A stretch of DNA of 64,000 nucleotides from Leptolyngbya sp. Heron Island J (GCF_000482245.1 NZ_AWNH01000071.1:124001-188000), one strand, 5' to 3'; positions 8,667 to 19,313 are shown, counted from the stretch's first letter. The notes: generated by a model from the sequence alone, not told the origin. Program-made: numbers and translations.

Positions 8667-9692
8667 ATGGAATTCAAAGCACGGAAAATGCGCTACGCAT
8701 ACTCAGCGACTCTGCTTGCTCTATTAACTAGCCTAGCTGCTTGCGGCGGTGGCTCTACAACTGATACCGCTGATGCGCCTGCTGCTGGTGGTACTGAAGT
8801 TGCGTCCGGTGGTATATCTGGTGACGTCCTAATTGATGGTTCTAGTACTGTATTTCCCATTGCAGAAGCCATGAGTGAGGAATTCAGTAATGTTAACCCT
8901 GATGTCAACGTAACTGTTGGTGTTTCTGGCTCTGGTGGTGGCTTTAAAAAGTTCTGCGCCGGTGAAACAGACATTTCCAACGCTTCTCGTCCGATTAAGG
9001 ATGAAGAGATTGCCACTTGTGAGGAGGCAGGCATTGCGTTTATCGAAGTGCCTATTGCCTTTGACGGTCTGACAATTGTGACCAATCAAGCTAACGATTG
9101 GGCTCAGTGTCTGACTGTAGAACAGCTCAATACTATGTGGTCTCCTGATTCTGAAGGGACAATTACCAACTGGAATCAGGTTGATCCATCTTTTCCCGAT
9201 CAAGAGCTAGGGCTGTATGGTCCTGGTACTGACTCTGGTACGTTCGACTACTTCACTGATGAAGTCAATGGTGAAGAGGGTGCAAGCCGTGGTGATTACA
9301 CTGCTAGTGAAGACGATAACATTATCGTTAACGGTGTCACTAGTGATGAGGGTGCTCTAGGTTACTTTGGTTACGCTTACTTTGAAGAGAACTCTGGCTC
9401 TCTGAAAGCGGTTGAGATCCAAAACGAAGCTGGTGACTGTGTGGCTCCTTCCACCGAAACCATTGCTGATGGTTCCTACAACCCTATGTCTCGTCCTCTG
9501 TTCTTCTATGTGAAGCAGGAATCCTATGACACTAAGCCTCAGGTTAAGGCTTATGTTGACTTCATGCTTGGCGATAAGAATGGCGAACTTGTGGGTGATG
9601 CTGGTTACGTAGCATTACCTGATGAGATTTTGGCGGGTGCTAAGGCTCGTGTTGACGAAGCTAAGCTAGGTAGTGATCCTACTAACCTGTAA
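8667..9692 (+). CDS. pstS: Phosphate ABC transporter, periplasmic phosphate-binding lipoprotein
   Basis: The 341-residue precursor has a signal peptide with a lipobox ([11 protein letters not shown]), so the mature protein is anchored by a lipidated cysteine. The mature part carries phosphate-binding motifs of the PstS/SphX family: [39 protein letters not shown] and [12 protein letters not shown]. It captures phosphate for the PstCAB permease encoded next. A Pho box lies 67 bases upstream. A hairpin after the stop (9735-9763) probably limits read-through so that PstS is made in excess over the permease. Confidence 0.95.
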   Translation: MEFKARKMRYAYSATLLALLTSLAACGGGSTTDTADAPAAGGTEVASGGISGDVLIDGSSTVFPIAEAMSEEFSNVNPDVNVTVGVSGSGGGFKKFCAGETDISNASRPIKDEEIATCEEAGIAFIEVPIAFDGLTIVTNQANDWAQCLTVEQLNTMWSPDSEGTITNWNQVDPSFPDQELGLYGPGTDSGTFDYFTDEVNGEEGASRGDYTASEDDNIIVNGVTSDEGALGYFGYAYFEENSGSLKAVEIQNEAGDCVAPSTETIADGSYNPMSRPLFFYVKQESYDTKPQVKAYVDFMLGDKNGELVGDAGYVALPDEILAGAKARVDEAKLGSDPTNL

Positions 9693-9734
9693 CGTTTTCC
9701 CACCGATCAGGATCTCCGTCTGATTGGGAATTAC

Positions 9735-9763
9735 AGCTGGGAGGGGTTGAGCTTCTCCCAGCT
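9735..9763 (+). terminator. Hairpin after pstS (partial terminator)
   Basis: AGCTGGGAG (9735-9743) pairs perfectly with CTCCCAGCT (9755-9763) across an 11-base loop, followed by CTCTTTC, a weak U-rich tail. This position, between pstS and pstC, fits an attenuating hairpin that sets a higher pstS level. Confidence 0.6.
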
Positions 9764-9992
9764 CTCTTTCATAAAAGCGTCTTGGATATCAGACTTGTGA
9801 TGTCAATTAGGGCGTTTTTTCAAAATTTTTGCAGAATTTTAAGATCACTTTTTCCTGCATCCAACGGTCTTCCTTCTCTGTAGATAGCCGTTTTTAAGCC
9901 GACTGAATCCCTGGGCACACCAGCCTTGTGCAAGGTTCAGAGTGGCTTCACTTGGATGTGGCCTATCCCAACCCGCGCTGAGGACTTTGTGC

Positions 9993-10979
9993 ATGACAGC
10001 TGAGCTTCCCCTGAACGATGATATTGCCCCTGGTGCCTGGCGTCCGAACCGTAGTCGTTCTCAAATCATTGAGTTGATCGTTAAGATCATTTGTGGAGCA
10101 TTTGCTGCGATTTCGATTTTCACCACCATTGGTATTATTGCAACGCTTATTTTCGAAACGTTTTCTTTCTTTGGAGATCTCCCAAGGGAGCTGTCGAAGG
10201 ATGGCGAGAATGTCTCCTATGTTCAAGGTGTTATTCACTTCTTAACCGCTGGACGCTGGACGCCTCTGTTTGCTAGTAAGCAGTTTGGGATTTTTGTGCT
10301 GATCAGCGCCACGCTGATGATTACCTTTATTTCTATCTTAGTGGCATTACCCTTGGGGCTGCTGGCCGCTATCTGTCTCAGTGAATATGCCAGTCCTAAG
10401 CTTCGTAGAACTCTTAAGCCTGTTCTGGAGATTCTAGCAGGGGTGCCAACGGTGGTTTATGGTTATTTCGCTCTGTTGACTGTAACCCCGTTCCTGCAAT
10501 CGTTTTTGCCTCCTGTAGAGGGGTTTAATTCACTGAGTGCAGGTGTTGTTCTGGGAATTATGATTACGCCCATGGTGGCTTCCCTGAGTGAGGATGCTAT
10601 CTATTCTGTACCTCAGTCCCTGCGTGATGGGTCCTATGCTCTGGGAGCAACGAGACGTGAAACTGTTTGGTCTGTTGTCTTGCCTGCGGCACTATCTGGA
10701 ATTGTTTCGTCGTTGATTTTGGCGATGTCACGAGCTGTGGGTGAGACCATGATTGTGACACTGGCCGCAGGTTCAAACCCAACCTTGGGCTTTAATCCCT
10801 TTGTGCCTGTCATGACTATGACGGCGTATATCGTACAGGTGACTAAGGGAGATGCACCCCATGGCACGATTGCCTATGAGACTCTGTACGCGGTAGGAAT
10901 GACACTGTTCTTAATTACCCTTGCGCTGAATATCTTTAGTTTTTGGTTTGTCCGTCGTTTTCGTCAAAAGTACGACTAA
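9993..10979 (+). CDS. pstC: Phosphate ABC transporter permease subunit PstC
   Basis: This 328-residue integral membrane protein has about six membrane helices and an ABC permease EAA loop (DGSYALGATRRETVWSVVLP) that contacts PstB. The family landmark EILAGVPTVVYGYFAL is present. ATG 9993 is preferred; the reading frame extends upstream to 9942, but those residues do not look like family sequence. It partners with PstA to form the phosphate channel in the plasma membrane. The 300 bases between pstS and this gene hold the terminator-like hairpin and possibly a second promoter, which I could not define. Confidence 0.94.
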   Translation: MTAELPLNDDIAPGAWRPNRSRSQIIELIVKIICGAFAAISIFTTIGIIATLIFETFSFFGDLPRELSKDGENVSYVQGVIHFLTAGRWTPLFASKQFGIFVLISATLMITFISILVALPLGLLAAICLSEYASPKLRRTLKPVLEILAGVPTVVYGYFALLTVTPFLQSFLPPVEGFNSLSAGVVLGIMITPMVASLSEDAIYSVPQSLRDGSYALGATRRETVWSVVLPAALSGIVSSLILAMSRAVGETMIVTLAAGSNPTLGFNPFVPVMTMTAYIVQVTKGDAPHGTIAYETLYAVGMTLFLITLALNIFSFWFVRRFRQKYD

Positions 10980-11062
10980 TGATGTTTGTGAGATTTCCGC
11001 AGACTTAGCGTGGGTCGTTTGGTCCGTGATAGAGAAATTGTGCAAGTAGGAATATTAAGGAT

Positions 11063-11971
11063 ATGACGGCTCAAGGTATTAAAGGTAAGAGTGGAACGCC
11101 TGGCAACTTCAAACAGGATTTGTCGGGTCGTTATAACTTGGATAAGGTATTTGCGATCGCGGCCTGGACTGCCACTATTGTTTCGGTTTTGGTATTGGCC
11201 TGGCTGCTGTTGACGATTTTGATAGATGGCTTAGGGACGCTGAATTTTAATTTCCTCAGCGCCTTTCCCTCCCGGAAACCTGAACAGGCCGGTATTAAAG
11301 CTGCTTTATTTGGCACGTTATGGGTCATGATGATTGTGGCAGCGGTATCGTTTCCTATCGGTGTGGGTGCCGCCATTTACCTGGAGGAATTTGCCTCTGA
11401 CAACTGGTTTACCCGTTTTGTAGAAATCAACATTGGTAATCTGGCGGGAGTACCCTCTATTATTTACGGCTTGCTTGGTCTAGCTGTTTTTGTGCGCATT
11501 TTTGAGCCCATAACAGGTGGCCGTAGCGTATTGTCAGGTGGTCTAACGCTAGCGTTGCTGATTTTGCCGGTCATTATTGTGGCAACGCGCGAAGCCCTGA
11601 GAGCGGTGCCAAACAGCATTCGACTGGCAGGCTTTGCGTTGGGTGCTAATAAGTGGCAGGTTGTTTGGAATCATGTGTTGCCCAGTGCTACTCCTGGTAT
11701 TTTGACCGGTGTGATTTTAGCCCTGTCTCGAGCCATTGGAGAAACAGCTCCTTTGCTTGCCATTGGTGCGGTTGCGTTTATTCGTTCTACACCTGACAGC
11801 TTACAAAGCCCGTTTACGGCTATGCCGATTCAAATCTATAACTGGGTTGGACGTCCCCAGGAAGAATTTCATCATATTGCAGCCTCCGGGATTATCGTGC
11901 TGATGATCATGCTGTTGCTTATGAACACGATCGCTATCTACTTACGCAATCGTTTCCAACAAACACGGTAA
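11063..11971 (+). CDS. pstA: Phosphate ABC transporter permease subunit PstA
   Basis: The 302-residue protein has six predicted membrane helices and the PstA hallmarks: GAAIYLEEFA, IGNLAGVPSIIYGLLGLAVF and an EAA loop with FALGANKWQVVWNHVLP. It pairs with PstC to form the phosphate permease. Start ATG 11063 follows pstC by 83 bases, with an AAGGA element before it. It is 49 bases before pstB in the same operon. Confidence 0.95.
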   Translation: MTAQGIKGKSGTPGNFKQDLSGRYNLDKVFAIAAWTATIVSVLVLAWLLLTILIDGLGTLNFNFLSAFPSRKPEQAGIKAALFGTLWVMMIVAAVSFPIGVGAAIYLEEFASDNWFTRFVEINIGNLAGVPSIIYGLLGLAVFVRIFEPITGGRSVLSGGLTLALLILPVIIVATREALRAVPNSIRLAGFALGANKWQVVWNHVLPSATPGILTGVILALSRAIGETAPLLAIGAVAFIRSTPDSLQSPFTAMPIQIYNWVGRPQEEFHHIAASGIIVLMIMLLLMNTIAIYLRNRFQQTR

Positions 11972-12020
11972 TTATTGCAGCTATTTTTCTAGACACTGGG
12001 TACTAGCAGGAACCTAAACT

Positions 12021-12818
12021 ATGCAAGATACACGTCCCAAAACTATGACCGATAACGCTCTGAAGGCTGAAAAGATTTCAGTTTACTACGGCTCTAATCT
12101 AGCCGTTAAAGACGTTTTTCTGGATATTCCCCGCAATCAAATTGTTGCCTTTATTGGCCCTTCTGGATGTGGTAAGAGTACGGTTCTACGATGCTTTAAT
12201 CGGATGAACGACCTGATCCCCAGTGCTCGTGTGGATGGGAATATCCTGTTTGATGGGGAAAATATCAGTCGGCTTGACCCGGTGGAACTGCGTCGTCGTG
12301 TGGGAATGGTTTTTCAGAAGCCTAACCCATTTCCCAAGTCTATCTACGAAAACATTGCTTTTGGTGCCCGCATCAATGGTTACCAAGGCGATATGGATGA
12401 GCTAGTTGAGAGTTCTCTGAAAGGGGCAGCTCTTTGGGATGAGGTGAAGGATAAGCTTAAGGAAAGTGGTCTTGGTCTGTCGGGTGGACAGCAGCAGCGT
12501 TTGTGCATCGCCCGTGCGATCGCGATCGAACCTGAAGTCATCCTGATGGACGAGCCCTGTTCTGCCCTGGACCCCATCTCCACTCTGAAAGTGGAAGAAC
12601 TGATGCATGATTTGAAGACACGCTACACCATTGTAATTGTGACCCATAACATGCAGCAGGCATCCCGCGTTTCCGATAAGACTGCCTTCTTTAATGCTCA
12701 GGCAACTGAGGCAGGTGGCAAGATGGGCTATCTAGTTGAGTATGACGAAACTCAGGTGATTTTTAGTAACCCTCGCGAAGAGTACACCCGTGACTATGTG
12801 TCTGGCCGGTTTGGTTAA
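12021..12818 (+). CDS. pstB: Phosphate ABC transporter ATP-binding protein PstB
   Basis: The ATPase of the phosphate importer has 265 residues. Walker A is GPSGCGKST, the Q-loop is [21 protein letters not shown] (a PstB signature), the ABC signature is LSGGQQQR, Walker B is [13 protein letters not shown], and the switch histidine lies in [11 protein letters not shown] 12021 is used; an internal ATG at 12045 is an alternative start. The gene ends the operon and is followed 53 bases later by a strong terminator. Confidence 0.96.
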   Translation: MQDTRPKTMTDNALKAEKISVYYGSNLAVKDVFLDIPRNQIVAFIGPSGCGKSTVLRCFNRMNDLIPSARVDGNILFDGENISRLDPVELRRRVGMVFQKPNPFPKSIYENIAFGARINGYQGDMDELVESSLKGAALWDEVKDKLKESGLGLSGGQQQRLCIARAIAIEPEVILMDEPCSALDPISTLKVEELMHDLKTRYTIVIVTHNMQQASRVSDKTAFFNAQATEAGGKMGYLVEYDETQVIFSNPREEYTRDYVSGRFG

Positions 12819-12871
12819 TTAAGCGGTCGTTGCTCAACAGTATTATCACGATATTTCAAGATATCTCCGTA

Positions 12872-12900
12872 AGGGCTCCCCTGGTGGGTGCCCTGTTTTT
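12872..12900 (+). terminator. Rho-independent terminator of the pst operon
   Basis: AGGGCTCCC (12872-12880) and GGGTGCCCT (12886-12894) form a stem with one T-T mismatch and a five-base loop, followed by GTTTTTT. It stands just after pstB and before the convergent DUF445 gene. Confidence 0.8.
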
Positions 12901-12929
12901 TGGGGTGCCAGGTAACAAGGGTGCTGTCC

Positions 12930-14159
12930 CTACTGAAATAACAACAAACCAGCTTGCATGAGGCCGATGGTGAAACCCAAAATACCACCCAGATTAACAA
13001 TGGCTTGTAGCTCATTGCGAACAATACCTTGAATAGCCGTCTCTAGATTGCGAGGTGAGGTGGCATTGACTCGGTCCATAATCACCTGGTCAATATCTAA
13101 AATCGGAATTGCCTTAGCAACAATCGTTTCTAAGTCTTCTTCTAGATAGCGTTCTAAAATTAAGGCGAGTTCCTGGCTAGCTGTGTCTAGAGATTCAACC
13201 ACCACAGAAGATGTCTGTAAGCGCTTCAATAGCCGCTGGGCCACCTCCTGCCAATCGATTGAATCACTCAGTCCCTTCAGTAGTGGCACGCCGTCAGTTT
13301 GTAGATATTTTCGAATGGTTTGGCGCAGGGTGATCCGCAGCTGTTGAACCGTAGAGATGGGGAAATCTTGTAACGAAAAATTTTGTAACCATTCTTGAAA
13401 TCGATTCTCCACCCGAAGTTCAGTAATAAGTTCGGCAATCCGATTGTTGCATTTGGAAGGCTCATCCAGACAATAAGTACGCAGGCGGGTGAGGGCATTG
13501 CGGACGCCGAAAATGTTGGCCACTACCCAGTAGGTGCCACTCGTCTTTTCCCGTAGGGTTTCATCAATGACTTTGATATTGCGATCGGTAAGAAAATCAA
13601 TAATCAACCGTCGCAGTCGATCGGGGGGTAAAATCCCCTGGCGTACCCAGGTGGATATTTGTTGGGCCTGGCCTTCACTCAGGCGAAATTCCAGGAGGAT
13701 CTGATCAAAAATCTGGTCGATTTGATCGGCAAGAAAATTCTCATCTCTCGCCCACACCTTCAGCATTTTGGGTAACGATTGGCCCAACATATCCTGGAGA
13801 ATATTGCCGAGAATATGGGCTGTTTTATCCTGGTTAGTGGTTTGGGTTTGAGTCAGTGCCAGCTTTAAAAGCCAGCGGATAGCTCCCTCCATCCGTTCGG
13901 TTTTAAGCAGTCGTTTAGCCAGTCGTTGCAGTTCTTCTGGGGTCAGGAGCGAGCCCATGATGGTGTCGGCAATGCGTTTGGCCAGGCGACTTTGATTGCT
14001 GGGGATAAGACCTGGGGTAAACGGCAACTGCCGCCCAAATAGATAAATAGGGCGATAGGGACGAAATAGCATTTTGATGGCTAAATCGTTGGTGAAATAG
14101 CCAATAATGCCACCGGCAATAGGTGGCACGATTAATACGATCGGAGAAAACTGGCTCAT
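12930..14159 (-). CDS. DUF445 family membrane protein
   Basis: The 409-residue protein begins with a hydrophobic segment ([28 protein letters not shown]) typical of the DUF445/YheB family and ends in another ([22 protein letters not shown]). Between them is a long helical region rich in charged residues. This gives a two-helix membrane protein with a large soluble part. Its role is not established. The start overlaps the stop of the methyltransferase gene by four bases (ATGA), so the two are translated from one mRNA. Confidence 0.85.
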   Translation of the reverse strand: MSQFSPIVLIVPPIAGGIIGYFTNDLAIKMLFRPYRPIYLFGRQLPFTPGLIPSNQSRLAKRIADTIMGSLLTPEELQRLAKRLLKTERMEGAIRWLLKLALTQTQTTNQDKTAHILGNILQDMLGQSLPKMLKVWARDENFLADQIDQIFDQILLEFRLSEGQAQQISTWVRQGILPPDRLRRLIIDFLTDRNIKVIDETLREKTSGTYWVVANIFGVRNALTRLRTYCLDEPSKCNNRIAELITELRVENRFQEWLQNFSLQDFPISTVQQLRITLRQTIRKYLQTDGVPLLKGLSDSIDWQEVAQRLLKRLQTSSVVVESLDTASQELALILERYLEEDLETIVAKAIPILDIDQVIMDRVNATSPRNLETAIQGIVRNELQAIVNLGGILGFTIGLMQAGLLLFQ

Positions 14160-14863
14160 TTTTGTGCCACAAGGACACCCATCATTCCTCCAAGCAGAGG
14201 GTAATGAACAGCCTTACGAAAACCTACCTTTTTTGCGAGGGCAATTTGCTCACTGCCAATGGGGAATCGCTCTACGCTGGGGCCGATGTAAGCATATTCC
14301 TCGGTGAGACCGCAGCGCTTGGCTGTAGGGACGACAATGGTGTTGAGGTACCATTGTTGAAACTGTTGTGCTAAAGCGGAGCTGGGTTGGTGAAAGTCCA
14401 AGATAGCGGCTCTAGCACCGGGCTTTAAGACTCGCTGCAGTTCTTTAAGGCCTTGAGAGATATCAATCAGATTACGTAACCCGTAGCCCATGGTTAGGGC
14501 ATCAAACTGCTCTGCATCAAAGGGCAAACTGAGGGCATCGGCCTCAATCCAGTTAGTGCAGTTGGTGTAGCCTTTCGCTGCAGCCCGCTGGCTGGCGATC
14601 GCCAGCTGCTCTACAGCAAAGTCTGCTCCTGTTACCTGGCCTTGAGGACCTACCTGACGGGCTAACAGCAACGCCAAATCCCCACTGCCGCAACACACGT
14701 CTAGCACATTCATCCCAGGCTGGGCCCCACTCCAATCCACAGCCATTTGTTTCCAAACCTTATGCAGACCAAAGCTCAGCGCTTGGTTGAAGTCATCATA
14801 GACCGGGGCAATCCGGTCAAATAAATCACGAATATAGTTGGCGTCGGGGATAGCCTGAGCCAT
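14156..14863 (-). CDS. menG: Demethylquinone methyltransferase (MenG/UbiE)
   Basis: The 235-residue SAM-dependent enzyme has the UbiE signature [17 protein letters not shown], motif [14 protein letters not shown], and [24 protein letters not shown]. In cyanobacteria the orthologue (sll1653 type) methylates 2-phytyl-1,4-naphthoquinone in the last step of phylloquinone synthesis for photosystem I; in other bacteria it works on menaquinone or ubiquinone. The assignment rests on family membership and host. It is the first gene of a pair with DUF445 (four-base overlap). Confidence 0.92.
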   Translation of the reverse strand: MAQAIPDANYIRDLFDRIAPVYDDFNQALSFGLHKVWKQMAVDWSGAQPGMNVLDVCCGSGDLALLLARQVGPQGQVTGADFAVEQLAIASQRAAAKGYTNCTNWIEADALSLPFDAEQFDALTMGYGLRNLIDISQGLKELQRVLKPGARAAILDFHQPSSALAQQFQQWYLNTIVVPTAKRCGLTEEYAYIGPSVERFPIGSEQIALAKKVGFRKAVHYPLLGGMMGVLVAQK

Positions 14864-14946
14864 CAGTATTTTCCTACGGACACGTTTACTCAGCCACCGT
14901 TACATATGGCAACTGAGCCCGCCTCCTATCATACTGCTGCCAGGGC

Positions 14947-15849
14947 CTATCGACAGCGGACTGCAATCAGAGCCTGGGCCATCTGATTGATGGCAATTGT
15001 GAGAATATCGCTGACGTCAGCTAAAGTGCGATAGCTATGGGACCAGTGTAAGGAAACGATAGCTAAGAGCCGATCTTGAAAAACGATGGGAGCCACTAAG
15101 TGGGCCTTTGTTGCGGTTGTTTGATAAAGAGGATCGCTGACATTACTGGCGCTAACATCGGGTAGCGTCTGCAGGGTACGGGTGGCGAGTACGGCCTGCA
15201 CAAGAGGGTTTATGGTGAGGCTCTGACCGCCCAGATTACCAAAGATTGCAGTGGGTCCATTTTCCACGCACTGAATCACACATAGCTGGGCCGATAGCGT
15301 TTGGCCCCATCCGTCAGCAATAAGTTGCAGCGCCTCGCTTTCGGATAAATCCATTTGTGATAGCTGAGCTACTCGACTCATGAGTTGAGATTGTCGGTCA
15401 GCTACATAAAGGGCATGATGGCTTTCCTTGAGCAGTTCATAGGTGTCTGCGGCTTTTTGTACCAACTGCTTGAGCTGGGTGGGTTCCCAGGGTTTTGTAA
15501 TGTAGCGATGGACTTGACCATTATTAATGGCTTGTACCAAATCCGTTACGTCGGTAAATCCTGTCAGAATGATCCGAACCGTGTCCGGAAAGTCAGGTAC
15601 TGTCTTACTCAGAAATTCGGTCCCACTCATATCAGGCATACGCTGATCGGAGATGATAACGGCAACCTCGCCATCGTCTTCTAACACTTCTAGGGCTTTG
15701 CGTCCGCTTTCAGCTCTGAGCACCTGATATTCGCGACGAAACGTGCGGTAAAGCAAGTCTAGATTGTCTGGCTCATCATCGACTACTAAAAGACGAGGCT
15801 TTTGCCTAGTCAAAACGTGTGCTGCATTCAAGGGACTGACTGTATTCAT
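14947..15849 (-). CDS. Response regulator with REC and GAF-like domains
   Basis: The 300-residue protein has an N-terminal receiver domain (about 18-135) with the acidic pair in VVDDEPDN, the phospho-acceptor aspartate in IISDQRMPDMSG, the switch Thr in ILTGF and the conserved Lys in YITKPW. A helix (about 135-160) leads to a C-terminal GAF-like domain (about 165-298) rather than a DNA-binding or cyclase domain. It therefore likely works through protein contacts or ligand sensing. No partner histidine kinase is adjacent. It is 83 bases upstream of menG on the same strand. Confidence 0.85.
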   Translation of the reverse strand: MNTVSPLNAAHVLTRQKPRLLVVDDEPDNLDLLYRTFRREYQVLRAESGRKALEVLEDDGEVAVIISDQRMPDMSGTEFLSKTVPDFPDTVRIILTGFTDVTDLVQAINNGQVHRYITKPWEPTQLKQLVQKAADTYELLKESHHALYVADRQSQLMSRVAQLSQMDLSESEALQLIADGWGQTLSAQLCVIQCVENGPTAIFGNLGGQSLTINPLVQAVLATRTLQTLPDVSASNVSDPLYQTTATKAHLVAPIVFQDRLLAIVSLHWSHSYRTLADVSDILTIAINQMAQALIAVRCR

Positions 15850-16104
15850 TTAGATTTGCAGGAATCCACAGTAAGCAATGTTTATGGATGAGCGATATCC
15901 ATGGATATCACATCAGACTGTGTTTGACTGATGCTATTAGTAAACCCAGGTGGACCAGAGTTTAACGCCGAACAGCAAGTCTCTGACTGGCGATGTAATA
16001 TCCCTGAACGCATGTGTTTGATATAGATGCAATATACCTGAATTACTAAGGTTGGTTGAACCCAGGCCCGATACAATAAGATAGCTGAGTCAAAAAAATA
16101 AGGG

Positions 16105-16464
16105 ATGTTACAGTCAGTACTTCACACTGCTATCAATGTTTCCAATTTGACGGCAGCAGAGCATTTTTATGGAGAAATCCTCGGACTGACCAAGGTCGAT
16201 CGGACCTTGAAGTTTGCAGGGGCCTGGTATCAGCTGGGCTCGTTCCAAATTCACCTAATTGTAGCTGAGCGTGATTATGCTCAGCCAGAGTCCGATGAAA
16301 AATGGGGGCGTCTGACTCATTTAGCCTTTGCGATCGCAGATCTAGAAGCCGCCAAACAAAAACTGACAGTCGCTAACGTACCCATGCAAGCGAGTTCATC
16401 GGGGCGGGCCGCCATCTTCATCCAAGATCCAGACGGTCATGTGATTGAATTAAGCCAACTCTAG
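16105..16464 (+). CDS. VOC family (glyoxalase/bleomycin-resistance-like) protein
   Basis: This single 119-residue vicinal-oxygen-chelate domain has metal-site candidates at HTAINVSNL (His near residue 7), LTHLAFAI (His near 72) and the terminal HVIELSQ (Glu near 116). Such proteins are metal-dependent lyases, dioxygenases or binding proteins; the substrate cannot be told. The pattern FYGEILGLTKVDRTLKFAGAWYQLG is typical of cyanobacterial glyoxalase-like proteins. It appears to be transcribed alone, with 250 bases upstream that hold no other supported gene. Confidence 0.85.
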   Translation: MLQSVLHTAINVSNLTAAEHFYGEILGLTKVDRTLKFAGAWYQLGSFQIHLIVAERDYAQPESDEKWGRLTHLAFAIADLEAAKQKLTVANVPMQASSSGRAAIFIQDPDGHVIELSQL

Positions 16465-16579
16465 GAATGCTGGGAGCCAGTCGATCTATACATAAACTTG
16501 GCAGCGTGTTCATACGGGGCATGGTAGCGTAAGGTTTAACGTTGACTATTGATATATTCTTTCTCGCTGGGGGCTATCC

Positions 16580-17524
16580 GTGAAAGTTGTTATTTTAGGA
16601 TTGCTTCTTTCTGTAACCGGATTTCTCTTAATAGAGCTAGCATTGAGGCTATTATTCGGGTTTGGTAATCCCCCCCTCTACATAGGGGATGATGATATTG
16701 GGTATCTGCTGGCACCTAATCAACGGGTCAGACGATTGGGGAATCTGATTACGATCAACCAGTACTCAATGCGCTCAGATGAGATTGAGAAAACTCGACC
16801 AGAAAATACTCTGCGGGTGTTTCTGATTGGCGACTCCATTGTCAATGGCAATTGGTGGACCGATCAGTCTGCAATCTTGTCGGCACTACTTAAGCAGTCC
16901 CTGGCCAGGTCCGAACAGCAGCAGGCCGTCGATGTCCTCAATGCTTCGGCGAATTCTTGGGGGCCTCGTAATGAGCTGGCTTATCTACAACGGTTTGGTA
17001 CCTTTGAATCACAAATTGTCATGTTGGTCATCAATACCGATGATTTATTTGGGGTGCAGCCCAATCCACTGCAGGTCGGTAAAGATCGCAGCTATCCCGA
17101 TAAAAAGCCACTGTTAGCTGTTTTAGAACTGGCTGGCCGGTTCAGAAAACAACCGCCCATTCCAGGACTCAAAGAGATTCAAAATGAAAAAGGCGATCGC
17201 ATCGGTAAAAATCTCACCGCGATTGCTGAGATTAAGCAATATGTCGATCATCATAATGGCATTTTGTTGTTAGCGATGACTCCTCTCAAACGAGAAGTGC
17301 TCAACGGGCCGAGAGACTACGAAATTGTTGCACGTCAGCGAGTTGATGAATTTGTTACACAACAACACATTCCCTATGTGGATTTCTTAAGACATTTTCA
17401 AGATACTGCTAATCCTGTGGGCCTCTATCGCGATCACATTCACCTCAGCCCCAGTGGCAATGCGCTAGTTACACAATCCTTAACTGAGCTAATTCTGCAG
17501 GTGCTGCCTGACTCAGAGCGATAG
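16580..17524 (+). CDS. Membrane-anchored SGNH/GDSL-type hydrolase
   Basis: The 314-residue protein has an N-terminal membrane helix (VVILGLLLSVTGFLLIELAL) and an SGNH fold. The nucleophile block is FLIGDSIVNGNWW, the Asn block is NASANSWGPRNELAY, and the catalytic Asp/His are in LYRDHIHLSPSGN (D-x-I-H). It may be an esterase or acetyltransferase-like hydrolase acting on cell-envelope polysaccharide (inference). Start is GTG 16580. The TPP riboswitch that follows belongs to the next transcription unit. Confidence 0.8.
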   Translation: MKVVILGLLLSVTGFLLIELALRLLFGFGNPPLYIGDDDIGYLLAPNQRVRRLGNLITINQYSMRSDEIEKTRPENTLRVFLIGDSIVNGNWWTDQSAILSALLKQSLARSEQQQAVDVLNASANSWGPRNELAYLQRFGTFESQIVMLVINTDDLFGVQPNPLQVGKDRSYPDKKPLLAVLELAGRFRKQPPIPGLKEIQNEKGDRIGKNLTAIAEIKQYVDHHNGILLLAMTPLKREVLNGPRDYEIVARQRVDEFVTQQHIPYVDFLRHFQDTANPVGLYRDHIHLSPSGNALVTQSLTELILQVLPDSER

Positions 17525-17612
17525 CTATGTTCTCTCGCGTCCGCTCTTCGGTATGGCTGTGTTGCCCCCGCCTGCTAACGGCTCCTTCCTGTGGTAATAT
17601 CAACAACAAAGC

Positions 17613-17693
17613 TAGGGGTGCCCGCCATGACGGGCTGAGATTATACCCTCGGAACCTGAGTCTGGGTAATGCCAGCGTAGGGAAGCAGCCGAT
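17613..17693 (+). ncRNA. TPP riboswitch (THI element)
   Basis: The conserved thi-box is clear: AGGGGTGCCC (17614-17623), GGCTGAGATTATACCC (17633-17648), GAACCTGAGTCTGGGTAATGCC (17652-17672, slightly variant) and CAGCGTAGGGAAGC (17673-17686). Thiamine pyrophosphate binding to this RNA is known to switch off thiamine genes. Here it lies 115 bases before the start of a sodium:solute symporter gene followed by thiC, so it most likely controls both. The sequence between (17694-17807) would hold the expression platform. Confidence 0.95.
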
Positions 17694-17807
17694 TTAGTGG
17701 ACTGTTACTGCCGAAAGCATCCGTGGGAAAGTCAGGGGAGAACGTCTGTAATTTGCAGACAGTGCTCATCGCTCCTAGTGATTTGCCCAACGAGATGAGG
17801 AAGGCCT

Positions 17808-19313
17808 GTGTCCATCGGAGCGATTGCGTTACTGGTAACCCTAGTAACAGCAGCGGCATTTACCTTATTTGGTGTGTTGTATGCCGGACGTCAACACATT
17901 GATTTAGAAGGCTATATGGTCAACCGCAACCAGGTGGGTGGGTGGTCAGCCTTAGCGACGGTAACAGCTTCAGCTTTAGGTGCCTGGATTTTATTTAGCC
18001 CCCAGGAGGCTGGGTCTGCATTTGGTGGAGTCTCAGCGATTCTAGGCTACTGTCTCGGCTCGGCAGGAGCCGTGGCCTTATTTTTTGTGGTGGGGCCACG
18101 ATTGCGTCACCTGATGCCTCAGGGGCATTCACTTAATGAGTACGTCAAATATCGTTTTGGTGGCCCCATGTACTGGCTGGTCGAGGCGGTCATTGTCTTC
18201 TACATGTTTATTTACCTAAGTGCAGAGCTGACGGCTATTGCTAAGGCGCTTCAACTAGTGGCCGATGTGCCATTGGGGGTAACAGCTTTGGTGGTGATTA
18301 CAGCGGTGTTTATTTACACCACAGTCGGTGGCTTGGGCACCACAATTTTGACTGACGTGGTGCAGTTTGTTGTGATTGTGCCTTTATTGTTGATCTGTGC
18401 AGGGGTGATTGTGGTTGCCCTGGGGGGGAGTGATGCCTTTGGCGCTGTTGTTGCTCAACAACCTGAGCTGTTGTCCCTGGGCAATATTAGCGGTATTCGA
18501 TTTGGGGCCACACTGATGATTGCCATTGTGGCCGCAGAAGTGTTTAACCAGGGTAACTGGCAGCGGGTCTACGCCTGTCGTGATAGTCAAACGGTCCGTC
18601 GGGCATTTTTGGGCTCGGCAGTAATTATTCTGCCACTGATCTTTATTGCTGGTTTGCTGGGAGTGTTAGCTGTGCCTTTGGCTGAGGTGCAGCCTGACAT
18701 TATTGGTGAGACAGCTTTGTTTGGGTTGTTGAATCAACTGGCTATGCCTGGCTGGGTTGTAGTGAGTGTGATTGTGCTGGCCTTAGCTCTGGTGATGAGT
18801 AGTCTTGACACCATGCTCAACGGGATTGCCAGTGTGTTTACGCTGGATCTCATACGAGTGTTGCCCGATCCGTCTGCTAATAATGTGCTGCGAGTGTCAC
18901 GGATTTTGACGGTATTGGTCGGGGTGCCTGCGATCGCAATTGCAGCTCAAGGTTACAGTGTCCTCTATCTGTTTTTTGTGGCCGATTTGATCTGCGCAGC
19001 CGTACTCTTTCCTATGCTTTATGGACTTTATAGCCGTCACCTAACCGGTGTTAACGCCTTTGTTAGTTCTGTAGTTGGTATGGTGGTGGGATTGTTGTTT
19101 TTCCAGAAGCCAGATTTTGCACCCTTGTTTTCAGCAGTGCCAGGCAGTGCCGACTTACTGCACAGTTTTACTGCAGCACTGATCACTTCAACAGTAGTCA
19201 CCCTGGTTTGGACCACATTGGCTAAACAACAAGGCACGGCTCAAGTCTTTAACTACGACGAGTTAAAGACTCAGGCGTATTCAAGCTCCACGGACGAGAG
19301 CCTGCCTGCCTAA
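17808..19313 (+). CDS. Sodium:solute symporter family transporter under TPP riboswitch control
   Basis: This 501-residue SSS-family protein has about 13 membrane helices. Family segments include GGWSALATVTASALGAWILF near the start, TTVGGLGTTILTDVVQF and ALALVMSSLDTMLNGIASVF. A TPP riboswitch 115 bases upstream and thiC 58 bases downstream make a thiamine-related substrate likely: thiamine itself, or a pyrimidine or thiazole precursor. Members of this family have been predicted as thiamine-precursor transporters (ThiV) in other bacteria on the same kind of evidence; I do not claim orthology. Start is GTG 17808 after the ribosome-binding sequence GAGGAAGG. Confidence 0.85.
   Translation: MSIGAIALLVTLVTAAAFTLFGVLYAGRQHIDLEGYMVNRNQVGGWSALATVTASALGAWILFSPQEAGSAFGGVSAILGYCLGSAGAVALFFVVGPRLRHLMPQGHSLNEYVKYRFGGPMYWLVEAVIVFYMFIYLSAELTAIAKALQLVADVPLGVTALVVITAVFIYTTVGGLGTTILTDVVQFVVIVPLLLICAGVIVVALGGSDAFGAVVAQQPELLSLGNISGIRFGATLMIAIVAAEVFNQGNWQRVYACRDSQTVRRAFLGSAVIILPLIFIAGLLGVLAVPLAEVQPDIIGETALFGLLNQLAMPGWVVVSVIVLALALVMSSLDTMLNGIASVFTLDLIRVLPDPSANNVLRVSRILTVLVGVPAIAIAAQGYSVLYLFFVADLICAAVLFPMLYGLYSRHLTGVNAFVSSVVGMVVGLLFFQKPDFAPLFSAVPGSADLLHSFTAALITSTVVTLVWTTLAKQQGTAQVFNYDELKTQAYSSSTDESLPA

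Noticed and set aside
15882-16076. 64-codon minus-strand frame between the REC-GAF and VOC genes
   Set aside because: Product has no domain, membrane segment or conserved look; it fits an intergenic frame.
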